Source: Paenibacillus sp. PastM-3 (GTDB lineage Bacteria > Bacillota > Bacilli > Paenibacillales > Paenibacillaceae). From it: a stretch of 64,000 nucleotides of DNA. The notes beneath the pieces are model-generated. The model did not search any database. It saw nothing but the letters and a program-made list of their open reading frames with translations, and was not told where the DNA came from. A program made the translations under genes and the position numbers. Shown in pieces: positions 45,490 through 54,309 of this stretch (within the stretch, counting starts at the first letter, position 1; every line of letters starts with the position of its first letter). The DNA is taken from NCBI RefSeq assembly GCF_029893965.1, contig NZ_JARXXP010000005.1, positions 124,001-188,000 on the forward strand, in the 5' to 3' direction.

Positions 45490-46639
45490 GTGAACCTCCT
45501 TGTCCAGACAGCCCGGAAACGCCGGAGCCCGCTCTTAACTGCTCATACTCCGCACAAGCCTGCAGGAATGCCCCCAGCCCCTTCTGGTCGTTCGTAATAA
45601 TCGGCTCGCTGATATAATACGCATACGTTCCGTCACGTTTGTCCGCACCGCCGAGTCCGGCTACCTGGCAGTTTTTGTTCAGGTTGACCCGGCCTTCCTT
45701 CGTTACAAGCACAAATTCGGCAATCAGCCCGGCGTAAGCGCGGTCCAGCACCTCAGTCCAGCTCTCATCCAGAGCGCCTAACCGGATTCCCTTGCCGATT
45801 GCATACACGATCATGCTGGAAGCTGATGCTTCCAGATAGTTGCCCTTGCGCTCCCCAAGATTAACGACCTGATACCACACGCCTGCTTCGGCATCCTGAA
45901 CCTTCTTTAACGCGCCGAGGGTATCCTGCAGAATGCGCACCAGTTCAGCATAGTCGGCATGATCTTCCGGCAGCATTTCCAGCACATCCACCAGAGCCAT
46001 CAGATACCAGCCCATCGAGCGGCCCCAGAAATTTTCGGACAGGCCGGTTTCAGGATTGCACCACGGCTGAACCTTTTTTTCGTCCCAGGCATGGAACAGC
46101 AGTCCGGTTACCGGGTCTTTGGTATGCTTTTCGCACAGGATAAACTGCTTCGTCACATCACCCAAATCTGCCCCTTCCTCAAAAGCCAGCAAATACTGCA
46201 GATAGAACGGCGAACCCATATAGAGGCCGTCGAGCCAGATCTGATACGGATAGATTTGTTTATGCCAGAATGCGCCCTCAGAAGTCCGGGGATGGGTCTG
46301 CAGCTGATCGCGCAGGTTAGCGGCCGCCAGCTTGTATTTGTCAAGTCCGGTCTCTGCATACAGCGTAAACAGCAGCTTGCCGTTATTGATATGATCAATG
46401 TTGTATTCATCCTTGCGGTAGCCGCGGATACTGCCGTCCTCCTGAATGAAATAGTCCATATTTTCTGCGATATAGTTGAAATATTTGCGTTCACCCGTCT
46501 GCTTCCACAGCAGCTCATAGCCCTTTAGCACCACACCGTAATCGTATGACCATTTGCCGTTGTAACCCTTATCCTCATACAGTCTCGGCAGACGCTCCAT
46601 CAGCGTATCCGCCGTCTTCACAGCCCATTTTTCTCCCAC
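45473..46639 (-). CDS. Glycoside hydrolase family 105, unsaturated rhamnogalacturonyl hydrolase
   Basis: Like B. subtilis YteR/YesR, it removes the unsaturated galacturonyl end left by pectate or rhamnogalacturonan lyases. The catalytic Asp137 is in QIWLDGLYMGSPF; other conserved blocks are WGRSMGWYLMALVDVLE and GNYLEASASSMIVYAIGKG. The start is GTG at 46639, 7 nt after GAGGAGG (388 residues). No signal peptide. It lies upstream of GH28, with overlapping ends. Confidence 0.94.
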   Translation of the reverse strand: MGEKWAVKTADTLMERLPRLYEDKGYNGKWSYDYGVVLKGYELLWKQTGERKYFNYIAENMDYFIQEDGSIRGYRKDEYNIDHINNGKLLFTLYAETGLDKYKLAAANLRDQLQTHPRTSEGAFWHKQIYPYQIWLDGLYMGSPFYLQYLLAFEEGADLGDVTKQFILCEKHTKDPVTGLLFHAWDEKKVQPWCNPETGLSENFWGRSMGWYLMALVDVLEMLPEDHADYAELVRILQDTLGALKKVQDAEAGVWYQVVNLGERKGNYLEASASSMIVYAIGKGIRLGALDESWTEVLDRAYAGLIAEFVLVTKEGRVNLNKNCQVAGLGGADKRDGTYAYYISEPIITNDQKGLGAFLQACAEYEQLRAGSGVSGLSGQGGSHAADV

Positions 46640-46679
46640 TTTGCAGCCTCCTCTTATTGTCAAAAAAGTCCTCTAACCT

Positions 46680-47606
46680 TCAACGAATCCAGTCTGTTTC
46701 CCCGCTAAAAACGGCCTCAAGCGCAAACCGCTCCAGCTCACTCTTACGCAGTTGCTTAGACCAGCCCGCCCGCTTGTCCGCGTGTGCCCCCGGTCCCTCA
46801 GAACCGGCCTCGCCGAAATGCACGGTATGCCATGCACTGGCCTTATCCCAGTCATTCCAGCCCTCACGGGAAATATGTGCACCCAGCCAGCAATCAATAA
46901 ATGCAGTGCGCGCATAGTCACGCCACGGTCTTCCCAGGTACACAGTGCCTTCGGCCGCATCGCTGACCAGCCGGCATTTATGAAACACAAAGCCTGTCTG
47001 CTTATCTTCAGGAGTAGCGGCAGCCGTAATGTAGCCGTTAATCTCCTTGCCCAGATCCAGGCTGACAATTTCGCATTCATGAAAATAAGCCGTAGCCGAG
47101 CCGAAAATAAAATCGATATCCCCGGCGATCCGGCAATGCTCAAAATAATTGCGCCCGCTCCGGTTCACCTTTTCTTCCTTGGGTTTCGCCAGATACAGCG
47201 TATCCTGGGCCGCAAGAAAGGTGCAGTTCCTGAATGACACCTTGTCGGCATCGACATAGAGCGCTACCGCCTGGCCGACCTCATCGCTGCCGCCGGCTGT
47301 ATTTTCAAAAATAATATTCTCCACCGTGATATTGTCACCGGTAATGTAAGTACTGCATGAAGCGAAGGTGCCCATCGGCGTTCCTTTAATGCCCGGCTTG
47401 CGCGCATAATCGTCGTAGACGAGCCTGACTTCGCCTTCGCCGATCAGCCGCAAATTTGACTTGTTGATGCGCAGCTTCTCATAATAAACCCCGGCTTCAA
47501 TGTGCAGGACGGTCACGTCCCCGGTTCCTTCCGGTATGCTGTCCACCGCGGCCTGAACAGAGCTATAGTCGCCCCCGCCCGTCCTGCTGATCACCATATG
47601 CTTCAT
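46680..47606 (-). CDS. Pectin methylesterase (CE8)
   Basis: Removes methyl esters from galacturonan. Family blocks in order: GQAVALYVDADK, the first catalytic Asp135 in AAQDTLYL, the second Asp165 in GDIDFIFGSA, and LGRPWRDYART (224-234). The 308 residues lack a signal peptide, unlike secreted plant-pathogen enzymes; a cytoplasmic role on short methylated oligomers is likely. GAGGTG lies 7 nt before the ATG. It lies between the binding protein and GH105 genes. Confidence 0.94.
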   Translation of the reverse strand: MKHMVISRTGGGDYSSVQAAVDSIPEGTGDVTVLHIEAGVYYEKLRINKSNLRLIGEGEVRLVYDDYARKPGIKGTPMGTFASCSTYITGDNITVENIIFENTAGGSDEVGQAVALYVDADKVSFRNCTFLAAQDTLYLAKPKEEKVNRSGRNYFEHCRIAGDIDFIFGSATAYFHECEIVSLDLGKEINGYITAAATPEDKQTGFVFHKCRLVSDAAEGTVYLGRPWRDYARTAFIDCWLGAHISREGWNDWDKASAWHTVHFGEAGSEGPGAHADKRAGWSKQLRKSELERFALEAVFSGETDWIR

Positions 47607-47645
47607 CCTTTATCACCTCAAATCCCGTAGATCCTGCACAACGAA

Positions 47646-47664
47646 CCCACCCGGTGCGGGTGGG
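47646..47664 (-). promoter_or_regulatory. Intercistronic hairpin after the binding-protein gene
   Basis: CCCACCCG-CAC-CGGGTGGG, a perfect 8-bp GC stem without a T-run, 30 nt after the binding-protein stop. Position and form suit an mRNA-stabilising element that keeps the binding-protein message abundant. Confidence 0.5.
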
Positions 47665-47694
47665 CTCGCCAAACTTGACGCAGGTCTTAAAGTC

Positions 47695-49197
47695 TTACTT
47701 CTGAGTCAGCTTGTACGCTGCTTCATACTCTTCCGTAATCTTGGTGCCGCCGGAATCCTTCCAGGTCTGAACCGCTTTTTTGAAATCAGCTTCAGTCGCC
47801 TGTCCCATAATGTACTTGAACGTGGCATCGGTAATGATTTTCTGCAGCTCTGTACCCTGCTCGTTGTTTGTTGCGGAATCAAGCGGCACAGTCGGATCAA
47901 ACACGGCATATTGGTCATTCTCACGAATCAGTTCGTTGGCCAGCTGCTTCTCCGGATTGGCATCCTTCAGCGTATAAGAGATTTCGCTTGGTCTGCTGGA
48001 GGAGAAAGGCTGCACATCTGCCTGCCAGAGCTCGGTATTAAGGACTTTATAAGCGCCGTTTTCATCAAATTCATAGTGCGTGCCTTCAATACCGCCAGTC
48101 ATCAGCATGAATGCCTCTTCATCGATCAGGTCATTGATGAACTGCAGCAGTCTTTTCAGCTCGGCTTCGGTTTTAACCTCGGATTTCGGGAATGCCATCA
48201 GACCGCCGACGCCGCTGCCTTCGGACCAGATGTGGTACTCGCCGTCACCGTTGGAGATTTTGTTCACCGGCACGAGTTCAAGGCCTTCCTGCAGATCCTG
48301 GGCCAGTGTTCTCAGACTGGATATGTCGACCATACCGGTGTAGATCCCGGTTTTACCCTGGGCAAACTGCTGCTGCTGGTCGGTTTTGGCTGTAACGGCA
48401 AAGTCCTGCGCCAAGTATCCGTTTTCATAAAGCTTTCTGGAGAAGTTCAAGGTATCCATATATTCCTGAGTATCAAATTCCGGCGTGAACTTGCCGCTCT
48501 CATCCACTTTCCAGCCGTTTGGTGTGCCGAAGTAGGAGCTCAGTGTTTTGAAGCTGCTGTAGCGCAGATCGTTACGGTCACCGAAGCCCGTTGTATCGTC
48601 AACACCGTTGCCGTCCGGATCATCCTCGGTAAAAGCTCTCGCTACCTCATACACTTCATCAAGTGTAGTCGGAACCGGCAGGCCCAGCTTATCCAGCCAG
48701 TCCTTGCGCATGATCAGGCCGGAGCGCGCCAGGTTCTTCTGGAACGGTACGCCGTACAGGACACCTTCGATGGAAGCCGCTGCACGGACTTCCGGAGCGA
48801 TTTTGGCCAGATTGTCGTAATCATCAAGGTAAGGGCCCACATCCCAGAATAGCCCGGATTTCAGCGAGCTCCGCACCGAGGAGTTGGTCATCATCGTCAA
48901 GGTAACGATATCAGCCAGTTCACCGGAGGCCAGAGCCGTTGTGATCCGTTCCTCCTTGGAGGCATCAGGCACCCAGTTGAAGGTGATTTTGGTATTGGTG
49001 TATTCCTCAAGCAGCTTCTTGATTGTATCGGTCGGCGGTGATGCCGTGTGCAGGATGTTCAGCCAGGTTAATTCCAGCGGGGCATTTTCATCAGCTACGG
49101 CAGCGTTTTTCTCTGCTTCTTTATCTCCCCCGCACGCTGACAGTAATGTGGAAAGCACGGTAACGCAGGCAAGCATACTGACCCATCTTTTTTTCAT
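47695..49197 (-). CDS. Extracellular oligosaccharide-binding lipoprotein of an ABC importer
   Basis: 500 residues. Lipoprotein signal with lipobox LLSAC (Cys22), then a family-1 extracellular solute-binding fold of the LplA/YtcQ type (ELTWLNILHTASPPTDTIKK near the start; DWLDKLGLPVPTTLDEVYEV; DDPDGNGVDDTTGFG, a calcium-loop-like sequence). It captures substrate for the LplB/YtcP permeases beside it. AAGGAG lies 6 nt before the ATG. Context points to pectin-derived oligomers. Confidence 0.92.
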   Translation of the reverse strand: MKKRWVSMLACVTVLSTLLSACGGDKEAEKNAAVADENAPLELTWLNILHTASPPTDTIKKLLEEYTNTKITFNWVPDASKEERITTALASGELADIVTLTMMTNSSVRSSLKSGLFWDVGPYLDDYDNLAKIAPEVRAAASIEGVLYGVPFQKNLARSGLIMRKDWLDKLGLPVPTTLDEVYEVARAFTEDDPDGNGVDDTTGFGDRNDLRYSSFKTLSSYFGTPNGWKVDESGKFTPEFDTQEYMDTLNFSRKLYENGYLAQDFAVTAKTDQQQQFAQGKTGIYTGMVDISSLRTLAQDLQEGLELVPVNKISNGDGEYHIWSEGSGVGGLMAFPKSEVKTEAELKRLLQFINDLIDEEAFMLMTGGIEGTHYEFDENGAYKVLNTELWQADVQPFSSSRPSEISYTLKDANPEKQLANELIRENDQYAVFDPTVPLDSATNNEQGTELQKIITDATFKYIMGQATEADFKKAVQTWKDSGGTKITEEYEAAYKLTQK

Positions 49198-49235
49198 AAT
49201 TCTTCTCCTTTAAAAGTAGATTAATTGGCACTGCC

Positions 49236-50195
49236 TTAGTAAACGCCGTCTTCGCCCATCTTTTTGGCCAGCTTGTTGGAGGCCATTACGAGAATCAGAC
49301 CGACTACGCCTTTGAACAAGCCTACCGTGGTACTGAAGCTGAGCTGGCCATTCTTCAAGCCCGCCGTATAGATGTAGGTGTCAAAAATTTCGGCCACTTC
49401 GCGGTTGAGCGAGTTGAGCAGCAGATACATATGTTCAAAGCCAAGATCCAGCGTGCTGCCGATTTTGAGGATCAGCAGAGTGATAATGACTGGACGGATG
49501 GCCGGCAGTGTCACATGCCAGGTTTTGCGCAGACGGGCAGCGCCGTCCATTTCCGCAGCTTCGTACAGCTGAGGATCTACTACAGTAATGGCGGCCAGAT
49601 AGATGATCGTAGACCAGCCGAGCTCTTTCCAGATGATCTGGCCGATATAGATCGTGCGCAGCCATTCCGGCGAGGTCAGGAAGCTGATTTTTTTGAAGCC
49701 CATGCTTGCGATCATTTCATTGATGACCCCGCCGTCCACAGTCAGGAATACATAGGTAATAGAGACAATGATAACCCATGACATGAAGTGGGGGATGTAC
49801 ACAATGGTCTGAATCCAGTTTTTGAGATGACGGTTCTTAAGTTCATTTAACATTAAAGCGACAATAATCGGCAACGGAAAGAAAATCACGATATTCAGCG
49901 CGAACAGGATCAGCGTGTTGCGCAGCAGCATCATAAAGGTTGGCTCCGTGAACAGCCGGATGAAATGCTTGAACCCTACCCATTCGCTGCCTGTGATTCC
50001 GAGGAACGGCTGATAGTTCTGAAACGCTATTACAAGTCCGCCCATCGGCAGGTACTTAAATATGACGAAGTACACCAGTCCGGGCAATATCATCAGATAT
50101 AAGAGCTTGTATTTCTTTACTGCGGTCAGGAACGCGCTGCCTTTCCTCTTGTCCAGATTCAGATTTGATGGTGCGGTGATGCTTGAAACTTTCAC
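49236..50195 (-). CDS. ABC sugar-importer permease, LplB type
   Basis: 319 residues with about six membrane segments. The ATPase-contacting EAA loop is EAAEMDGAARLRKTWHVTLP (18 of the usual positions kept). The N-terminal KKYKLLYLMILPGLVYFVIF is family-typical. The start is GTG, 7 nt after GGAGG. It is the first gene of the minus-strand pectin operon and diverges from the second permease. No ATPase gene is nearby, so a shared MsmX-type ATPase is expected. Confidence 0.94.
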   Translation of the reverse strand: MKVSSITAPSNLNLDKRKGSAFLTAVKKYKLLYLMILPGLVYFVIFKYLPMGGLVIAFQNYQPFLGITGSEWVGFKHFIRLFTEPTFMMLLRNTLILFALNIVIFFPLPIIVALMLNELKNRHLKNWIQTIVYIPHFMSWVIIVSITYVFLTVDGGVINEMIASMGFKKISFLTSPEWLRTIYIGQIIWKELGWSTIIYLAAITVVDPQLYEAAEMDGAARLRKTWHVTLPAIRPVIITLLILKIGSTLDLGFEHMYLLLNSLNREVAEIFDTYIYTAGLKNGQLSFSTTVGLFKGVVGLILVMASNKLAKKMGEDGVY

Positions 50196-50254
50196 TTGTC
50201 AGCCTCCTTTGGTCATTCGGGGATTACGCTCCCTAGACTAAAGAATTTCTGGCG

Positions 50255-50423
50255 TTACGTATATAATCATTATGTGATTGCGTGGTCAAAACCCTTATGG
50301 CTGCAGCATTTCTGCCCTTTTGACCTCCTGTGATGATTACAGGGTAAGATAATGATTATAGGCTGGCCAAGGCGCTTATTCCGGCGGTAGACCCAACACC
50401 TCATGCCCGGATTATATACGTAA
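50255..50423. promoter_or_regulatory. Divergent promoter region with a 14-bp inverted repeat
   Basis: GATTATATACGTAA occurs on the minus strand at 50255-50268 and on the plus strand at 50410-50423, pointing at the two permease genes. Each copy includes a TATATA that can serve as -10, while no good -35 is present (GACCCA at the expected place on plus), as expected for activator-dependent promoters. Confidence 0.55.
50284..50325. promoter_or_regulatory. Spaced inverted repeat, possible regulator site
   Basis: GGTCAAAA (50284-50291) and TTTTGACC (50318-50325) are perfect inverted copies, 26 nt apart, between the two divergent promoters. They may bind the AraC-type regulator encoded at 51482. 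Confidence 0.4.
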
Positions 50424-50475
50424 TTTGTCCCTCTTGTTACAGTTGAAAGGTAACCGAATACGAGGAGGATATGAA

Positions 50476-51360
50476 ATGAACCACAGCTCACGAAGAAAAG
50501 AATCACTCGGCGGACAGATCTTCACGGTCGTAAATGCCGGTATCCTGATTCTGATCGCACTAGCCTGTCTGTTACCTTTTGTAAACATTATCGCCAGCTC
50601 ATTCGCGACCACCCAGGAAGTGATTGCCAAGAAATTCATCCTGTTCCCGACCACCTTTTCACTGGATGCATACCGCTACATTCTGTCCACACCGACGATC
50701 TTCAAAGGTCTGGCCGTATCCGTAGGTGTCACTATTGTAGGTACCATTGTAAGTATGATTCTGACGGCGCTGATGGCCTACGGCCTGTCCCGCAAATATC
50801 TGCCGCTCAGAAACACCATTAACTTCATCGTCGTATTCTCCATGCTGTTCAGCGGGGGCATGATCCCAACCTTTCTGGTTGTAAAATCGGTCGGCCTCAT
50901 CAACTCCTACTGGTCCCTCGTCTTCCCAGTGGCGATCAATGCCTTCAATATGATCATTATGCGTAACTTCTTCCAGGCGCTGCCAGACAGCCTTGAGGAG
51001 TCAGCCAAGATTGACGGAAGCAACGACTTTGGGATTTTCCTGAAAATCATGCTGCCGCTGGCCCTCCCGTCCATCGCCACTATATCGTTGTTCTACGCTG
51101 TTGCTTACTGGAACACTTATATGAACGCCATTCTCTACATTAACGATTCGGTAAAATGGCCGATTCAGGTGCTGCTGCGCCAGATCGTTATCGTCTCCAG
51201 CGGCATGCAGGCTGAGGGCACCTCGGTCGATATTATCCCGCCGGCCCAGACGATCAAGATGGCGGTTATCGTAGTCGCTACCGTTCCGATGCTGATCGCT
51301 TATCCGTTCGTGCAGAAGCATTTTACCAAAGGTGCCTTGATGGGCGCTGTGAAGGGTTAA
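50476..51360 (+). CDS. ABC sugar-importer permease, YtcP type
   Basis: 294 residues with six membrane segments and the EAA loop EESAKIDGSNDFGIFLKIML. The ATG at 50476 is 7 nt after GAGGAGG; the open frame extends 17 codons upstream. It pairs with the LplB-type permease, but is transcribed in the opposite direction from the same intergenic region and ends at its own terminator, which is an unusual split of a permease pair. Confidence 0.94.
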   Translation: MNHSSRRKESLGGQIFTVVNAGILILIALACLLPFVNIIASSFATTQEVIAKKFILFPTTFSLDAYRYILSTPTIFKGLAVSVGVTIVGTIVSMILTALMAYGLSRKYLPLRNTINFIVVFSMLFSGGMIPTFLVVKSVGLINSYWSLVFPVAINAFNMIIMRNFFQALPDSLEESAKIDGSNDFGIFLKIMLPLALPSIATISLFYAVAYWNTYMNAILYINDSVKWPIQVLLRQIVIVSSGMQAEGTSVDIIPPAQTIKMAVIVVATVPMLIAYPFVQKHFTKGALMGAVKG

Positions 51361-51378
51361 TTGTATAGTAGTAAAAAG

Positions 51379-51418
51379 AAACGGTACCGCCTTTACTAAA
51401 GGGCGATACCGTTTTTTT
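51379..51418 (+). terminator. Terminator of the YtcP-type permease gene
   Basis: AAACGGTA-CGCC pairs with GGGCG-TACCGTTT and is followed by seven T, 19 nt after the stop. Confidence 0.9.
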
Positions 51419-51481
51419 GTACCTGAGCAGCTAAAAATGTTCTGATGATTATTGCTGTGACCTTAGGATCATGCCCTTATC

Positions 51482-53725
51482 CTATGCGCCCTGCTGCAGC
51501 TTGCGGTAAGTGCCCGGTGTAACCTGCTCCTTCTTGCGGAAGGAACGGATAAAGTTCTGCGGATTATGGTACTGCAGCCGCTCAGCAATCTCGCGGATCG
51601 TCATGTCTGTCTCCGACAGCCATTTCTTGGCCATCTCCAGCCGGTAATTCATCAGATACTCGCTGAATGAGGTGCCGTATTCCTTCTTAAAGATGCTGCT
51701 GAGATAATTCGGATTGTAGTGGAGCCGCTCGCCGATGCCCTCCAGCGTCAGCTCCTGGTCGAACTCGGAATGGACAATAGCGGTAATCTTGTCGGACAGG
51801 CAGCGGAACTGCTTGCTCGTCTTCTCTTTCATAGCCATGGTCATCGGGTAGATGACCTCCTGCACCAGCAGGTGTTCAATCTCTTCGGGATTGCGGATGT
51901 CCAGCACCCGGTGATATAACTTGTTGTTATCCTGGGTCAGCAGAACCTGAATGCCGAGATGCTGCTCGAGCTGAATCAGATTGTTCACCAGTCTTACCAG
52001 CATGACCTCAAAATTCAGTGTGCTCTTGTTCTTGCCGATCAGCTGGGCCAGGAACGGGTAGAGCGCTTCTGTTACCTGCTCCCTGTCCCCCAGCCGGATG
52101 CCGTTGAACAGCTGCAACTCCAGCTCAGCCGGATAATGGAGCAGCACCGGACCGGAGACAACCTTGTATATATCCTCATAAAAGATAATCGATTCCTTGC
52201 CGAGATTCAGCCGCTGGTGCAGCGCCTGCTTGCCCATCTCGCAGGCTTCCTTGCTCTCCAGCAGATCACTATAGGACATGCTGAATCCGATGCTGATCGG
52301 AACCTTCAAATAATTGCGCACTGCCCTCAGCAGCGCTGTTGCATATTCCAGCAGCTCCTTGTTCAGCTCCTGGTCGCCCAGCTCAGGCAAAGAAAGGATC
52401 GTCGCCTGGGTATCATCGTTCAGGATAATCGGCAGCATCCGCTGCGTCTTCGGAATAACCTCCTCTACCATCTTGTTGATGGCCAGCAGCAGCACATCCT
52501 TGTTCGAAGCCCCCTGATCACCGAGGCTGTCCAGCTGAATCAGCATCGTGATATATTTCCGGGTCCCATTAGGCGGATAGCCGAAGCGCTGCAGATTCTT
52601 CTCCAGCTCCTCGGCTGTGACGCGGCTGCGGAACAGGTTGAGGATGAGCTGGGTCTCCAGCTGCGGCATCTCCGCTTCAATCAGGCTGGCCAGCGATTCC
52701 TTCTCCAGAAGGATCGTATCAATGGACTGGATAATATATTCGAACTCGTTTTTGGTGTTCACCGGCGGGACGACAGCTAAACTGCGCTTGATCCGCTGTA
52801 TGGGCTTTGTAAAATAAGTAGCGACAACATAAGCGACAACCAGAATCAGCAAAATACTCAGCAGCCCGAGGGCGTACAGGCCGAATTTGGTCATTTTGAG
52901 CGTACCGGCGATTTCTTCCTGATCCAGCTCTGTAAGGTAAATCCAGTTATTATAAGAGGACTTGGAATACAGCAGCTGGAGCGGCTGGTGTCCGCCCGTC
53001 TCCAGCTCAGTCTTGCCGTTCTCCTCACCTGCGGTAATGATACCGCTGAGTTCCTCAAGCTGACCGGGTGTAAGGCTTGTTTCTTTCTGCCCGGAATCGT
53101 ACAGCAGCTCCCCGGATTTGTTCAGGATATAAACCTGCGTCTTCTCGTCTGTCTTAATGATGGAATCCAGCGTGTATTGGGAGATGTCGGATAAGGCAAT
53201 CGCCTGCTTTTTGCTGGAGAACACAGGCAGTGTATTTACGAACCTTATGCCCTTATCCGTCTTGACCCAAAATAAACTCTGGTTCTGGTTGTCGATATAC
53301 TGCTCTCGCAGCTGTTCCACATCTGCTTCGCTCAGGCTGGTCAGCCGCTCATTCATAATCTGCCAGTTCTGCTCCAGACTGATCAGCGAATATTCCGTCC
53401 CCTCCGCCGTCATGGAGGCAATATAGTTCAGCTGCGAATTGACACTGCGGTAAGCCTCAAAGTCTTTGATTGTAATCGGATTCGTGACCAGGTCCTGAAA
53501 AGAGCTCGTTGTACTGAACGTATTGAACGCATACTCGATGCTCTGGATCTTGTGCTCCAGGTTGTTCTTGATCTGCTCAACATAGCTCTGCTTGCTGCTT
53601 GAGAACTGCCCGACCACCGACCGGATCGTACTTATATAAATGTAGCTGCCGAAGCTGGCAACCAGTCCCACCCCGAGGATCAGAATAGGAATGAAAATCC
53701 CGTAGAACATTCTCCCTTTTTTCAT
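51482..53725 (-). CDS. Membrane-bound AraC-type regulator of the pectin locus (YesS-like)
   Basis: 747 residues from the ATG at 53725. A first membrane segment (about 7-28) and a second (about 275-300, LYALGLLSILLILVVAYVVA) enclose an extracellular Cache-like sensor domain. A middle cytoplasmic part follows, and the last 100 residues form the AraC double helix-turn-helix (EGIGERLHYNPNYLSSIFKK and IREIAERLQYHNPQNFIRSF). It resembles B. subtilis YesS, the activator of rhamnogalacturonan genes. A cre site overlaps its likely promoter. The frame could extend nine codons upstream. Confidence 0.93.
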   Translation of the reverse strand: MKKGRMFYGIFIPILILGVGLVASFGSYIYISTIRSVVGQFSSSKQSYVEQIKNNLEHKIQSIEYAFNTFSTTSSFQDLVTNPITIKDFEAYRSVNSQLNYIASMTAEGTEYSLISLEQNWQIMNERLTSLSEADVEQLREQYIDNQNQSLFWVKTDKGIRFVNTLPVFSSKKQAIALSDISQYTLDSIIKTDEKTQVYILNKSGELLYDSGQKETSLTPGQLEELSGIITAGEENGKTELETGGHQPLQLLYSKSSYNNWIYLTELDQEEIAGTLKMTKFGLYALGLLSILLILVVAYVVATYFTKPIQRIKRSLAVVPPVNTKNEFEYIIQSIDTILLEKESLASLIEAEMPQLETQLILNLFRSRVTAEELEKNLQRFGYPPNGTRKYITMLIQLDSLGDQGASNKDVLLLAINKMVEEVIPKTQRMLPIILNDDTQATILSLPELGDQELNKELLEYATALLRAVRNYLKVPISIGFSMSYSDLLESKEACEMGKQALHQRLNLGKESIIFYEDIYKVVSGPVLLHYPAELELQLFNGIRLGDREQVTEALYPFLAQLIGKNKSTLNFEVMLVRLVNNLIQLEQHLGIQVLLTQDNNKLYHRVLDIRNPEEIEHLLVQEVIYPMTMAMKEKTSKQFRCLSDKITAIVHSEFDQELTLEGIGERLHYNPNYLSSIFKKEYGTSFSEYLMNYRLEMAKKWLSETDMTIREIAERLQYHNPQNFIRSFRKKEQVTPGTYRKLQQGA

Positions 53726-53761
53726 TGCACTGCCCCTTTTATTTCTGCTCATTACTTTTAA

Positions 53762-53775
53762 TTATAGCGCTTTCA
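53762..53775 (-). promoter_or_regulatory. CcpA (cre) site over the regulator promoter
   Basis: On the minus strand TGAAAGCGCTATAA fits the cre consensus very closely, and its end overlaps a TATAAT -10 hexamer, 37 nt before the regulator ATG. It implies glucose repression of the activator and so of the whole locus. Confidence 0.7.
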
Positions 53776-54309
53776 AAAAGGGGTTGCCATGATTTTTTTA
53801 ACGTGTGCAGCAGGTTTTTCCACTTTTCTGCCAAGCATGGCCGGTCATTGAGCACGTTAACAATTCAGATATTGAATTGGCGGCCGGGGCTGCGGAACTA
53901 TATATAATCTTATTTAAATAATCGGGCTTGTTACTGCAAATTAATGCTTTATAGCAGACGGCTTCATCCTTCGTGCGGGCGTTCCTAGGTAAAATAGCTC
54001 TATTAGCAGCTGAATCGAAATTTAATTGTTAACGTGTTCATAATTGATTAATGATTATATATTTTATCCATAGTATCCAGTTTATCCAGTATATGAATTG
54101 AGAGGCGGAAGTTATAAAAGGCCCTCCGCACTTTCCTCCCAACCAACAGATAACTGCATTTCGTACAACTAAAACGCCGCCTAATCTGGTTTTTGGACAA
54201 ATCGGGCTCTTTTAGCTGTATAGAATGCAGTTATATGGTTCAAATGCAAGATTTCGCCGGGTTATATTCTATATCCCTGATAAATCAGCAGCCCCTCCTT
54301 CCGCATTCG
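53776..54309. other. Intergenic region between the AraC regulator and the PHP gene
   Basis: About 530 AT-rich bases without a supported gene. It contains the 25-nt inverted repeat at 54150-54234. The rest shows no clear promoter for a neighbouring gene except that of the regulator. Confidence 0.5.
54150..54234. repeat. Palindromic intergenic repeat
   Basis: Arms of 25 nt, ATAACTGCATTTCGTACAAC-TAAAA (54150-54174) and TTTTAGCTGTATAGAATGCA-GTTAT (54210-54234), are inverted copies with 21 of 25 positions matching, around a 35-nt spacer. No T-run for a terminator. It looks like a mobile palindromic repeat. Confidence 0.6.
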
